Shown here in pieces: positions 1-13,665 of a stretch of DNA of 64,000 nt (position 1 is its first letter; each line of letters begins with the position of its first letter). Made by a program: the position numbers and the translations under genes. Location: assembly GCF_900964775.1 (NCBI RefSeq), contig NC_041825.1:9053001-9117000 (forward strand), written 5' to 3'. The notes under the pieces are model-generated. The model saw only the letters and a program-made list of their open reading frames with translations. It was not told where the DNA came from and did not search any database. Source of the stretch: Scleropages formosus. Taxonomy: Eukaryota; Chordata; Actinopteri; Osteoglossiformes; Osteoglossidae.

Positions 1-245
1 CCTTTTCGCGACGCTCCCTTACAGCTCCCGGCCTGCCGCCCCTCGAGGCGGAAGTGCTGCGAGTACGTGGCGGAGAAGGGTTGAACACTTGCCTCAGTCA
101 CGCCGCTCGGCCGTTGTACCAGTGACAGTGGCTCCGCGCTGTGTGCCCAAGGCGTCATCCCTCCCCCCGTGGGCTGGTGGGCTGGTGTGCAGGTGCCACG
201 GCGCGCTCCCTCTATATAAATGGCTGGGCACAGCTAGCGACGGTG

Positions 246-380
246 ATGGTGCGCCGGTTGCGCGCGTCTCTCCGGCAGCTGCTCGCTCAGATGGCCCGGA
301 GACCTGACGTGCTGTGCGGAGCCATCGCGCTGGGCTGCCTGCTCGCCGCCGCTCTGAAATTCACGTGCAGGTAGTACGAA

Positions 381-418
<38 letters not shown>

Positions 419-945
419 CTGAGCAGACAACAACAAGTACAGGCGCATACCAGCTGCTGCGCGTGCAAAGTATGTTCGCCGCGCGCTCATCATCATGATC
501 GCTACGGGGCAGCATAGTGGCACAGCGCTGGGTGGTGGTACGAGAGAGGACGTGGGTTCGATCTCCACTCAGTCCGTGTGAAGTTTGCATGTTCTCCCCG
601 TGTCTGCGTGGGTTTCCTCCGGGTGCTCTGGTTTCCTCCCACACTCCAAAGACATGCTGTTCAGGTTCCCCATCGTGTGTGAATGACAGAGTGAGTGTGT
701 TCCACTGATGTATGGATGAGTGACCCAGAGTGTAAGCAGTGTATCTTGCAGTGTAAGTCACCTTGTGGGCTAGTAACACTACATAGAGTTCACTGGAAGT
801 TGCTTTGGATAAAAAGCATCTGCTAAACAAATAAATGTAAATGTGTACACACGCTTTACAGCTATGTGTCCGAATACATGAATGGCTCTGGTCTTGCTTT
901 CCACCACTTAGCTGTGTGTTCTGGTGATGCAAACCATGCTGTCAA

Positions 946-988
<43 letters not shown>

Positions 989-2475
989 GGGGGGAGGATG
1001 ATAGGTGTAGGTGTAACAGTGTGCTGGATTCAGGTTTGAGGTGGTGTAAAGTATGAAGGTGGACTGTCTGCTTGACATGTCCTTCCAGGGGACAGTTGAC
1101 AGGACATCTGGAGTGGAGAAGTTCAGCAGGCACAGCTGGTGGTGTAGTGGTTAGAGCCACTGCCTTTGGAAGTGAAGGTCACAGGTTCAAATCCCACCAT
1201 GAATAGAGCCAGCTGTCAAAATGAGTAAATAATTGTAAGTAGCTTAATCTTGTAAGTCTTTTCGGGAGAGAAGCATCAGATAAATGAATAAATATAAATG
1301 TACAGGGTGTCCAATCGGTGAGATGTTAGAGGAGGGTATGGAGCCACTGAATTGACGTGAGGAGCAATGATTCAAATGAGATCATAAGGCTCACGTGCAA
1401 GCGGCAGCCCACCTAATCTGATTAAAGTATTTGTAGGGATTCAGCTCTATTTTCTTCTGCATCTCCCAGTTACGGTTGATGGTACCGTGTAGCTGCCTTG
1501 AAGAGCGCTGTTGCCCCTTTTTGGGAAATGCTCACGCTTGACGGTTTCTGGGCAGTGCGGTGGTGCTTCATGTACCTTGCTGCCCTTAGCTTGGAGTTTT
1601 AAATGTGCTTTTAAACCGTGTTTGTCCTGCGATGATGCAGTGTCCCGTCTAGACTACACCCTGCCTCACACACTATGCTTCCAGTATAGCCCCTGGACCA
1701 CCATGACCCTAAATCTGATGAGCATTTACATTACGTTTTACATTTATTCATTTAGCTGATGCTTTTGTCCGAAGCAACTTAATAGTAACCTTTCAATTAT
1801 TAACCCAGGGTAATTTTACTGGAGAAATTCACGTGAGTATCTTGCTGGAGGTGAGATTTGAACCTGCGACCTTTAGATCTGAAGGCATTGGCTGTAACCC
1901 CTACGCTACCAGCTGACCACTTACTTATAGATTGATGATGATTTCTGTTCTTTGGTGGTAAACTGCTGTTATTACTCAAAATCTGACCGGTTGCTAAGAA
2001 ACGTGTTTGAAGTATGCGCATCAACTGTGTAGGAACTGTTTCCCTTGAACCAGCCGTTTGGCGACTATTTACTTTGTCCTTTTGCAGCCGTGCAAAGAAT
2101 GTCGTTGCCCCCGCGCGACCGCCTGTCCGCTTCTTCTCACCTGACGCCCCGGTCATGGACCTGTTCCTTGGCCAGTTGGAGCAGGTCGACCGGCTGCGCA
2201 GCACATCCGACATCTCCTTCATCTTCTTCTACGCTCCTTGGTGTGCTCACTCCATCGCTGCCAGAGACGAGGTCCAGAAGGTCGCAAGGAAGTTATCCAA
2301 AGAGGTGCTCCCGTTTCGATCTGTCTTGAGCTGAAAGTATACAAATCTTCTGCCGTAAACGGTTTTGGCCGATATGTTGCGTGTCCTTGATACGCTGTGT
2401 ACAGCTTCTTAGCCGTTGCTTTTAGGTGGTATGGATTCGTGATGTGGTATGGATGCAGTGTGCTTGAGGGTGTGT

Positions 2476-2516
<41 letters not shown>

Positions 2517-2846
2517 TGAAACATGCAGTTTCTTGTTGGAAGATTAATATTCGCAGCTGGTATTTTCACAGCTGTTGAAACTTCTGAACAGAATACATGT
2601 TTGCCCTGTGATTTGATTATAGGCTACTTACAAGTTATTGGTTTAATAGCATGGGGGGTGTGGTGACGCAGCGGGCTTGGCCGAGTCCTGCTCGCTGGCA
2701 GGTCTGGGGTTCAAGTCCCACTGGGGGTGCCCTGTGACGGACTGGCATCCTGTCCTGGGTGTGTCCCCTCCCCCTCCAGCCCTACACCCTGTGTTGCCAG
2801 GCTAAGCTCGCAACCACCTATGGGGCAAGTGGTTTCAGCCAATGTT

Positions 2847-2886
<40 letters not shown>

Positions 2887-5800
2887 GTGTGGTTTAATAG
2901 CTCTATGTTGTATGGCTTCCATGTGTTCGCTGCAGATGTATGTGAATGATCATAACTCTTTCTGTGTGTAGGTTCTCTTCATAGCGGTGAACTGCTGGTG
3001 GAGCCAGGGGAAATGCAGGAAACGGCAGAATCTCTACCAGTACCCTGTTGTACACCTCTTCTATCGAAGGTAAACTAAAATAAGCTTATCTGTGTCATGA
3101 TATATTAAATGAAGAAAAATAAACTAATCATTATTACTGGCATGTTGCATTTTTTCATATTCCTTTTTGTAGCATCTTATAATAAAGTGTAGATCTTTTT
3201 AATACTGTGGCTCCTGTTTTAATATGTGCACAAGTTCCTGCTTTTCTTAAGTCTTCAATAATAATGATAATAGTTCTTATTAGAATACATAGAGGGTGTC
3301 CCTCTTATGTTTTTATTTTGCCAGATTTGGGCCCATTGAGTACAAGGGTCCCTTCGCAGCTGCCTATGTGGAGAAGTTCATCCAGAGAGTCATAACCCCT
3401 GTTACTTACCTACCCACTCAAGTGATGCTGCAGGATTTTCTATCCTACCATGAGGTGATGTGTTCCCCACCCCCCACATTTTTGACATCAACTAGTCATT
3501 TGTGAAAGTCTATAGTAGAATTTATAAGGGAATTGTGGGTAGGATGGTCTTTGTGTGGATGCAGCTTTTTTTTTTTTTTTTTTTTTAAACTAGATTTTAC
3601 AATTTACTTCCTGGATTCATTGTCATTAGAAGTCAAGTTGCACCATGATGTAGCAAAGTTGCTCCTAATACAAGTCACCATGACACCAGGTGACGCTCAT
3701 CCTTTCGCGAACCCTTATTACATGTCAGTATGTGCAAAACAAAACGTATTACCTAGCGCCCAATCACTACTTGTAAACGGCAAATGTGGGATTATACTTG
3801 TTGCACTACTGTAAGGAAGACTTTTAATAAAAGATAGATTGCATCCACAGATATAGTTTTTTAATGGAAAAAAGAGACTAATTATGATCATACTGAGAAC
3901 CCAACTCTTTAAACAGGGCTGTAATCAGAGGGGGAAATGTCAGAGAAATAAATTGCTTGCTTACAATAAAACTACAGTATATCCTCCCTGTGTGAAGTTG
4001 GTTTTTTTTTTTTTTTTTTTTTTTTAAAAACTTTTATGTGCAGCACCTTTGCTCAGTGTCTCTGTCTGTTTCTCTTGCCTCGTCCTTTCTCTCAGTCAGG
4101 AGTGGTGGGGTATTTTGACTTCAACGCCTCTCCGCAGCCTCCTGGGTACATGATATTCCTCACTTCGGCTCTGCAGGCCCTGAAGAAGGGTGAGTCAAAA
4201 ATTTGCGACCGCTATTAAATTGACCCGTATAGATTGTCTACTTAGGGGGCAGCTGGTAGTGCGGTGGTTTGAGCTGCTGCTCTTAGGTTCGATCCCCACC
4301 TCTGGCACCGGTACCCCAAGAGCAAGGTCCTTACCCTAAAATTGCTCTAGTAAAAAAATTACCCAGCTGTATAAATTCTTCCAATCTTTGCATTCCATCC
4401 AAAAATAATTTCCTTTTTTGTGCATGTAATATTGACAATAACAACCCATAAAATTTCTTGATTAGATGTGGAACAAAGCAAAATCTTGCATAAGTAAACG
4501 TGATCTATGGATCCCGGGCTCGTCCAGGTCGTCGGAGGTGGTGACTCTCACCCGACGTGCTCCTGGTCCCATGGATAAGCTTGCTGAGTACATGAATTTG
4601 ACGCTGGACCTATTTTATATTTCTGGCCATATAAATTGTATATATTTTTGAACCCGTTGGACTGCCTTTATTGCAATAATGAGAGGAAAAAAGTCTACAT
4701 AGTTGATAGACGCGTTATTTTTAAGGTTCACGTTATTTGGGCTGAGACTCGCATCACCTTTTCACCAATCGCTGGTTTCTAAACTGTTCGACAAAAGGAG
4801 CCCTTTGTCGAACAGTTTAGAAACCAGCAATTGGGCAGGGGGAGATGCTGCAGTGTGATATTACTTAAGATCTGCGAGACCAGAGTTCTGCCCAAGAGAT
4901 GTGGTCTCCCCACCCGCTTGTCGTGGTAGACAAAATCTTTCCTTCATTACCTTTGAATTTAACCCCTTTGCACAGTTGTACCTTGTTTACTATTTATCAG
5001 GTGCACTTTGTGTTTATTTCCACACCCCAATTCATACGGGGGAAAAAAACCATATATAACACACACACATTTTCAGAACCGCTTGTCCCATACGGGGTCA
5101 CGGGGAACCGGAGCCTACCCGGTAACACAGGGCGTAAGGCCAGAGGGGGAAGGGACACACCCAGGACGGGACGCCAGTCCGTCGCAAGGCACCCCAAGCG
5201 GGACTCGAACCCCAGACCCACTGAAGAGCAGGACCGGGTCCAACCCACTGCGCCACTGCCCCATATATAACAATATGACTTTATAATAGTTGTATTATAG
5301 TTAATATATCATTGACTGTATCATATTAATAGTCAATTATTGTTCTAAGTTATTTGGCAAATACTGTGATTCCTTGCACAGCTGTTGACTGTTTTATAAG
5401 ACGACCCTTCTGTTTATGAGGTTTCTGCTGAATTTGTCGTACAGAGGTCTGCAGACGTAAAAGGGATAGCTTAAAAACTGGTGTGGTATTAATAGCATTT
5501 TACACTCGGTTGTACTGTACTGTCTGTTTTGGGCTATTTTCATGCTGTTGTGTTCCGTTTCAGCGAATCTTCCTGGTAGAGGAAACTACATTTTGGCTCA
5601 TATTGCCCTGCTGTGTGTTTGAGGTTTTTAATTGCTCTGTCTTGCTAAGAACTCCAGTCTCTACTGGTGCAAAAAACCCTTAAAGATGGGGTTGTTATTG
5701 GGGTTTTTTTTTTTTTTTTGCCCTATAGATCACTTATAGTTTGAGCCTAATCTGACCTGTGCGCTTTATTTAATTTGTCATTGAGATATCATTTACAGCA

Positions 5801-8800
5801 TAAGTGTTCCGAGACTCCTCTTAACTCAGTGGTGAGTGCTGCTGTGAAGATGATGGTTCTAGAAAATGTGCATTCTGATTTAAGAAAAATGTTGCATTTA
5901 TTAATTTAGCTGATGCTTTTCTCCAAAGCAACTTACAATGTTAAAGTAACAATTTATTATAAGCTTACAATTATTTACCCATTTATACAGCTGGGTAATT
6001 TTTACTGGAGCAATTTAGGGTAAGTACCTTGCTCAAGGGTACTATAACCAGAGGTGGGAATCAAACATGGGACTTTCAGGTCCAAAGGCAGCACCTCTAA
6101 CCACTACGTTACCAGATGTTGCGTTAACCAGCTGCTGCCAGTTGAACAAACACATGGAAATTGCAGGAAAGTGACGTGTCCGTTGAGGGCATGGTGGCGC
6201 AGCGGGTTTGGCTGGATCCTGCTCTCTGGTGGGTCTGGGGTTCAAGTTCTGCTTGGGGTGCCTTGTGATGGACTGGCGTCCCATCCTGGGTGTGGCCCCT
6301 CCCCCTCCAGCCTTGCGCCCTGTGTCACCGGGTTAGGCTTCAGTTTTCTGCAACCCCGCTCAGGACAAGGTGTGTGTGTGAATGAGAGTGAGAGCGTTGT
6401 CCGTTTACTTCCTTGCCCATTTTGAATGCTTCATAGAAAGTAGAACCCGCAACCCTCGGTCAATTCTCTAACAGCCATTCTGCAGGTTGACACAGGGCTC
6501 TGACCACTTGTTTACAGGTTGCAGCTACCAGGTGCCTTACTCTGTTTGTTTGTTACCCTTAAAAAACTCGGTACTTGAGTGCTGGGAGTAAATGTGCACC
6601 TGTTTTCTGGCTTTCATTATTGATGACAAATATAACTGTGGCGCGAAGACTGGAGTTTATATTTTTTCTCCAACATAACATCATCCATTCTGTTAATAAT
6701 TCTATTTTCACCTTGTATCAGGAATAGGAAAAAAAATGTAGAGCACAGAGTATTCATGCTTGCAATAGGGTCAGTGCTCCTGAGACTCACTGCTTTTACA
6801 TGCTTTTCTCAGCTTTCGCAGATTTACTAGAGACTCACTCTGCATGTCACTAAGTGCTTCTTGTCAGCATCCTCGTTTCCGTACCTATGAGACGGCTGGT
6901 AGCGTAGTGGTTAGAGCTGCTGCCTTTGGACCAAAAAGTTGCAGGTTCGAGTCCCACTTTTAGCTGCAGTACCCTGCAGGAAGGTGCTTACCCTGAATTG
7001 CTCCAGTGAAATTACCCAGCTGTGTAAATGTAAGTTGCTTTGGAGAAAAGTGTCAATTAAATGAATGTGTGCATCACCATAAAGGGTGGGGTCTGTACTC
7101 TCAAGACACTCCCTGCTACAGAGATTAATTTCTCTGTGCATGATGGGATCCTCACCAAGTCCATCTGGTTCTAACCTCTGTGCTGCTGTCAGCTTAATCC
7201 TTTGAGCTGTACCCTCAGTGGGCCTGGGCAGTAATGAATAATTTGAACTGGAAACCCATGTTGAGCAAGGAATCAGTCAGCATGTGGCAGTAGTGCCTTT
7301 ATGTGAGACACCTGAACAAGCACTTTTTTTTCCCCCCCTTCTCCTGCTCCCCAGATTTCCAGAGCGCGATACGTTTTGGAGTGATAACCAGCAGACAGGT
7401 GGCGGAAGCGATATCGGTGCGGGAGGATGAAACGATCTACATGCACCGGCACTTCAACACATCCCTTGTGAGTAACAGGCCCGCGACTAGACGTGCTGCT
7501 GGTGACCCAGTGCAGTGAAGCCTCTTGTGATGGGATATTGAAGGAATTGCTGCAGGTGCGGCACCTTCAGAGGCGGTAGGGAAAAAAAATGGCCGAGATG
7601 GGTTGTCTTAAATTTGACCATAAAGACGTTAACGGGGAAAAACTTCATCTTTACAGGTCCGGTTGAGAACTAAGGTTGTCCGGAACGTGCACATCTATGA
7701 CTGGAATTGCATTATATCTATATTCGTACAGTACATATATGTAGTGCCGTCACTTCTAATTCTGGTTGTCTTAACACCGTGTGGCATAGTTCAATGGAGG
7801 AAGAAAAAATAAATTCTGGGGGAGAACCCCTTAAATAGGCTTTGAATATAACTGTTATCCCAGGGTAAAAATGAATATCGTGTCTGGCACTTTCCTGAAT
7901 GTGCACTCCCTCTTATGTTGGTTGCAGGATGAATTGTTTCCCTGATCCCATGCAGATTTTCCCACGGTCGGAGAGGAACTTCACGGCGGAGAACATCTGC
8001 AGTTGGGCTTATGAGCACAGCGAGAGCATCCTGCGGTGGCTGCAGCCCCCTGGAGCGAAAAGCCGCCTCCTGGAGCAGGAGCTCAGCAAGGGCCCCGCAC
8101 TGCTCCTCTTCGTGCCCTTTGACCCCCTGGCACCACACCAGCCCCTCATCCAGCAGGTTTGCTCCAAAGCCTCTGTTACTCACACACTTCACATTCAGTA
8201 ATACATCCCGTGCTGTTATTTATATTTCCATAACTGGTGGAAAGACTCACCTTTTCAAGAGCCCTCCATTGTACAACTTCATACCTTCTAAGGCGACGCG
8301 TCCTTTCATGTGCAGTTCAGACAGTGCCTGCAGGTGGCGCTGCAGTCCAAAGACACTCCATCTCATCAGCGTGGATGCTGTTCTGTTTAATGCTTACATT
8401 TACATTTATTTGGTTTTTCTAACCTTTCGTTTCACCGTTAGCCCTGCCTGCTTGCTAAGTTGAATCCAACGCATGAAAAATCACTGCTTATATATTATGG
8501 ATTTGATGACATGTAAGACTGGTGTTTAGCTCAGGGTTCGAATTGGGGGTCCGTATGTCAGTGTTCAGTGCTTAAGGGCTTTAATGAAGTGCTTAATTCT
8601 ATCCCTTATAGAGCTGATTTAGCTTTCATTGTTGGGTACTGTAGTTGTGTAAATGGATGAAAGCAGTCAAATGTAAGCGTTAGTTAAGCAAAATGATGAT
8701 TATTATAATTAACCAGCGACCCTGTGTAAACTATATCCTATGTGGCTGGGAGGCTGATCGTTTATATTAATTCAAACAGATTTCAATGGTTTTTTTTTGG

Positions 8801-11800
8801 CTGTATGTGTCCCTGCAGATAGCAAACATTTCCCTGCAGTACCACACCTGCAGTGCCACCGAGGGGTTGGGTCAGACTACTAGCTGGGACGCCACGTGGG
8901 AGCCGAGCGGGTTGCCGTCACTCTCGGAGAGCACGGCTCCTAAGCCTCCCTGCTGCAACACCGTGGTTCTCCCAGCATGGCACGGCCTCACCCGTGTCCA
9001 CAACGTGTGCGAACTGTGCCTCAACCAGTCTATCGGCGTGCGACCGAACGCCGTCCTAGCCCCCCGCTGCCCCTTTTACCGTATGGAGGCCGCTCTGGAT
9101 TCCTTCTACCTCAGGCAGCACACCTTTTCCCACCTGCTGGCCCATCATGTGGCCTGCAGTTACATCATCAGCACTTACAGCCCCTTCAGTCACTACAGCG
9201 CCTGCTGCAAGACCCTTAGCCTCCCCATGCCCGCTCCGCCTCCTGCACCGGAGGCGTTGCCTCTGACTCGGGCGCCTTGGGAGCCTACGGACTCTGACCC
9301 ACAGGTTGCCGGCATCGCGGGACTCAAATGCAGGACTAATAAGACACTGAGGTTTTACCTGCTGGACTCGCACTTGCATTGGAATTTTGCTGTGAGGCTG
9401 GGAGCGCAGGGGGACGAGAGCCAACATCTGTTTGCCGCCATAGTGAATCTCCCAGACGAAGTTCATTATGTTCTGGAACACAGAGAAAATCTTGCCGAAA
9501 ATCTGGGTGAGCATCAGTTCAACTGAATTATGTCTGAAAATGTCGTGGAGTTTTAGGGTGCTTTGCTCTCCCGCAATTTAGAAATTCCTTATTAATAGAT
9601 ATGTACAGTAATTGTGTACATGCAGTAGTTTGTTAAATACATTCAGCAAGGGCAGCTGGTAGTGTAGTGGTTGGAGCTGCTACCTTTGGTCCTAAAGGTT
9701 GCAGGTTTGAATCTCACCTCTAGCTATAGTACCGTTGAACAAGGTACTTACCCGAAATTGCCCTGCTGTACGAATGGGTAAATAAGCGTAGGTATCTTAA
9801 CGTTGCAGGTTGCTTTAGAGAAAGGTGTCTGCTAAATAAATGTGAGATAAGCAGTAAGCGTTTTTAGGAGCCACGTGATTCATTACTTCACTCTCAGATC
9901 ACGCAGCCTAGGAGCTGAAGGTCTTAGATCCCTAATGCTGCAGCGCCCACATTTTGGTGAAACGCACAACAGCACCGTTCTGAAACCTACGTTAAGCCAG
10001 CTGTGGCTTTTTACAGACGTGTCGTGTGCTTTCTTTTGCCAATCCTACGAATTTCCCCTGTGACTTGCAGCAGATGCCTTATGACTACAACTTCCTCTCT
10101 TAGTTTCATCAGCTAACAACACGTGATTGTGGGCAAAAGTGCACCTGGTATATCGCTGATACCAGTTTGACACTTCGTTTATTAGATTAAGATGCTTTTA
10201 AGCTATAGCTCGTGACACGTTGACTCTTTCCTCTACAGCAAATACTGTTTTTTTCCACTCATGGTACAATTTTGGTACATCGGTAGCTTAACATAGAATG
10301 AATAATGGGATGGCTGGTACCGTAGTGGTTGGAGTTGCTGCTTCTTGACCTAAAGGTCACAGGTTCAATTCCCACCTGCAATTGTAGTACCCTTGAAAAA
10401 GGTCCTTGCCCTAAATTGCTCTAGTAGAAAATAAATAAAATAACCTAGGTGTATAAATGGGTAAATAATCGTAAGTCTGTTTTGGCAGAAGTGTCGGCTG
10501 AATGAATAAATACAAGGGAGCATTTGCATATTTCATAAACACTTCCAACAGTGAAGCAGTGGTAATTTTTACTGTAGAGTTCGATATACGATCTGTTTTT
10601 CAGAGCGCTTCATACAGAACTTCAGCGTTGTCTACAGTCCGCTGAAGAGGCATCTGGTTGGCGCCTCTATGCCAAAGTCTTCGGACTCCTTAATCAGGGA
10701 AGTAACGACAGTGTCGTTCTTCAGCACGGTCATGGATCCTGAGAAGGTAATTTTGTCTTTTGTTATTGCAGTGCTGTTTATTCTCTCTTGAACAACGGCG
10801 GTCGTTTTACAGTTTTCCGCAGCTTTGTGTTTACCGACGGAATTTTGAGCGCTGTTTTTGAAGATGCAGCAGGAACATCCATTTATGCATTTAGCAGATG
10901 CTTTTCTTCGAAGAAGAAGAAGAGCTTTAGATGCTGACAATTGAATATTTCAATCAACAAAGTTAATTTGTCCAGTACCACTGAAATGCCAGAGGAACAT
11001 TCTCAACATATCGCTTGAGTCACGTCAAATACAAAGGTAATCATGACATGATGTGATGAAAATTTATGCTGTTATTAGGAGATCTGAGTAGAAGATGGAA
11101 GAGCTGTTTCTTGAGGCCCTTCATGAATGCTGAGAGGCAAAATGGAAAACATGCGAAATGTGTGATTCCAGGCATCTTGAGAGTGGGACCAACAAGCGTC
11201 CAATTGTGCAGGGCCATCGATTTCTGGCTGGGGCCTTGTAGGTATCTGTGCGAAGGTGCTCTGTCGATCTAGTGACCTTTCATACATTGCAGGCTACAGT
11301 TCCCCTCCGAAGATCTTCCTCTCTTTCTAAAGACCTGCTCTGTCACCCCCGTTCAGCCACCGATGATCAAGAAAGGGAAATTTCGAATCCGCACCCAGGA
11401 TCTTCAGCGTTAAGTGCCAGGCAGAATATTAACTTGCAGTCTGTCCCTAATTAGCATTTACTGCATTTGTGGAACCACTCGGTGTCATAACCCATGGAAT
11501 TTGTTATGCAAAATGGATTGCGGTAAATAGGAGTATGTTCGTGCTGTAGGTGGATGTAGCGTGACGTGACGAGAAAATCCACGATGACGTGTGGCTTTTC
11601 ACTTCCTGGGTATTATAGTTCTGTGATGGTGTTATGTAAACGGTGTGGTAAATTTACCTATTCGTTTACAGGGTTTTTTCCGCAAAGGTTGCGTGCCACA
11701 TGTCGTAAGTCGCGGTGAGTAACGCGGTAATGCACGGATGGGCCTCGTACATACTGTTTTGTTACACTGTTATGGCTCTGTTATTACAACACTAGTGACG

Positions 11801-12362
11801 CTCTGTGCCAGTCAGCACCGGCACACGTGACCTCATCCCTGGTACCTTAAGATAGTCACTGTTAACAACAACAGCAACCAGTTTAGTGATGTGGGTGTCT
11901 GAGTCTACATTTCAGTGAGAATTTACCAGAAGAGTGATCAGCTACATGGACTCGTTTTGATTCTTCGTTTATTTTTAAAAATACAAAAAAAAAATGTGTG
12001 GTAAATAAAGGCCTTTTTGTTGGTGGGGGATGTGGGAAGGCGGGGGCAGAACGGGCTTAGCCTCGTTTTCTTGCAGCCCTGTCGTTCCCTGGGGAGCGCG
12101 CCGCGTACGGTCCGCTAGCGGTGTTTGCGCAGTGTGCTCTGAGCCTTCCCTTGGCGTAAGTGAGCTTCCTGCGAGACTGCGCCGAGCGAAACGCAGCGAG
12201 CGTCAGGAGCTGCGCTCTCTGGTGGCAGCGCGGGCCGCTCAGGGACACTCGTCACTTTTCGTGTTTGCGTCGCGCAGAAAAGCGTTTATCGTTCGCGTCA
12301 GCAATGCAGCATCGAAGATCGGCAGCGAGCGGTGTGGCGTCTGTAAAGCAGAGCCATATGTG

Positions 12363-12406
<44 letters not shown>

Positions 12407-13603
12407 TTCTCCCCTCCTCATCACTACCTGGCAGTGGTCTGGCGCAGGGCCATTCCTCCGCTCCTCTATGGTGTTTCCCGCAGCGCCGAATCAATGCCAG
12501 CTTCTCCGCCGCCTTGCTCAGTCATCGTCCGAGCGCCGCAGCGTCTGGCTGCTTTCAGGTCTCTCTTCTGGAAAGTTACAGTATTGACCTGTTCAAGGAA
12601 AACACGAGTCCCCTTTGTCTCCAGCTGTCAGTTATCATGTAGCAAATATGATCAAATGTTACAATGGAAGGTGCCATAATTTTGTAGGCATCACACAACG
12701 CAAGAAAATTGTCCAAAGTTTACCAACTTACAAAAATAGCACTAGTTCTTCTAGAGTGTCACTTTTGGTTTGGTACTTTACAGCCGGGAGAAGATTCTAG
12801 AACCGGAACGTTCCGGAAAGGTACTGGAATATTCGGTGCTTGGAATCCGGTGCCAAAATGTGCTAGGTTCAAGAAAGCGGAATATTTTTCTATAAACCAA
12901 CGTATAGTACAAACTAGCAGCAAAAGTATGTATGTTTTGTAAAACTGAATGGAAAATATAAGAAAAATCGACACAAAATTTGTTACATGATCATCTGTAT
13001 AATGTAGGGGTTAGAGCTACCGCTTTTGGACCCAAAGGTCGCAGGTTCGATCCCACCTCTGGCTGTAGTAGCCTTGAACAAGGTACTTACCCTGAATTGC
13101 TCCAGTAAAATTACCCAGCTGTATAAATGGGTCAAAAATGATTGTAAGCATGTAATAATTGTGATCTTAACATTGTAAGGTGATAACTGTATAAATGTAA
13201 TGAATTACCATTACTACTTTTTTTTTTTTTTTTTAAATTTAGCTGGCATGTTACTCCAAGGCAGCTTACTATGTTTGGTTTCTTTACTGAGCTCCATACA
13301 ATTATCCATTTTTCCAGCTGGCTAATTTTTACAGTGTCAATTGAGGTAAGTATCTTCTTGAAGGGTTCTACAGTAGGAGCGGGGAGTCGAACCCGAGTCC
13401 CTCGCTCGAAAGGCAACGTCTCTAACGGCTGCATTAGCTGCTGCCTTACCATATTGGCAGCGAAATTCTCAGAAATTCTCTGAACAGGAAAGCAACTTGT
13501 GTTTAATTATAATTTGTTGTTTGTGGGCAGTTCCTTTGAAATGAAATGTAAGGATTTCTAAGCGTTTGTAAGTCAGGTCCAAATTGCGGTCTGTTGGAGT
13601 TAC

Positions 13604-13665
<62 letters not shown>

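Noticed and set aside
213-220. TATATAAA before the TXNDC11 start as a TATA box
   Set aside because: It would put the TSS at the ATG itself, leaving almost no leader. The promoter is more likely the GC-rich DNA upstream.
141-245. Upstream extension of the TXNDC11 frame
   Set aside because: It would need a GTG start. The first ATG of the frame is 246, and the extension has no similarity to the family.
12030-12679. Several long overlapping open frames in TXNDC11 intron 9
   Set aside because: They run through a CA microsatellite and CpG-rich DNA, have no family similarity and no matching splice pattern.
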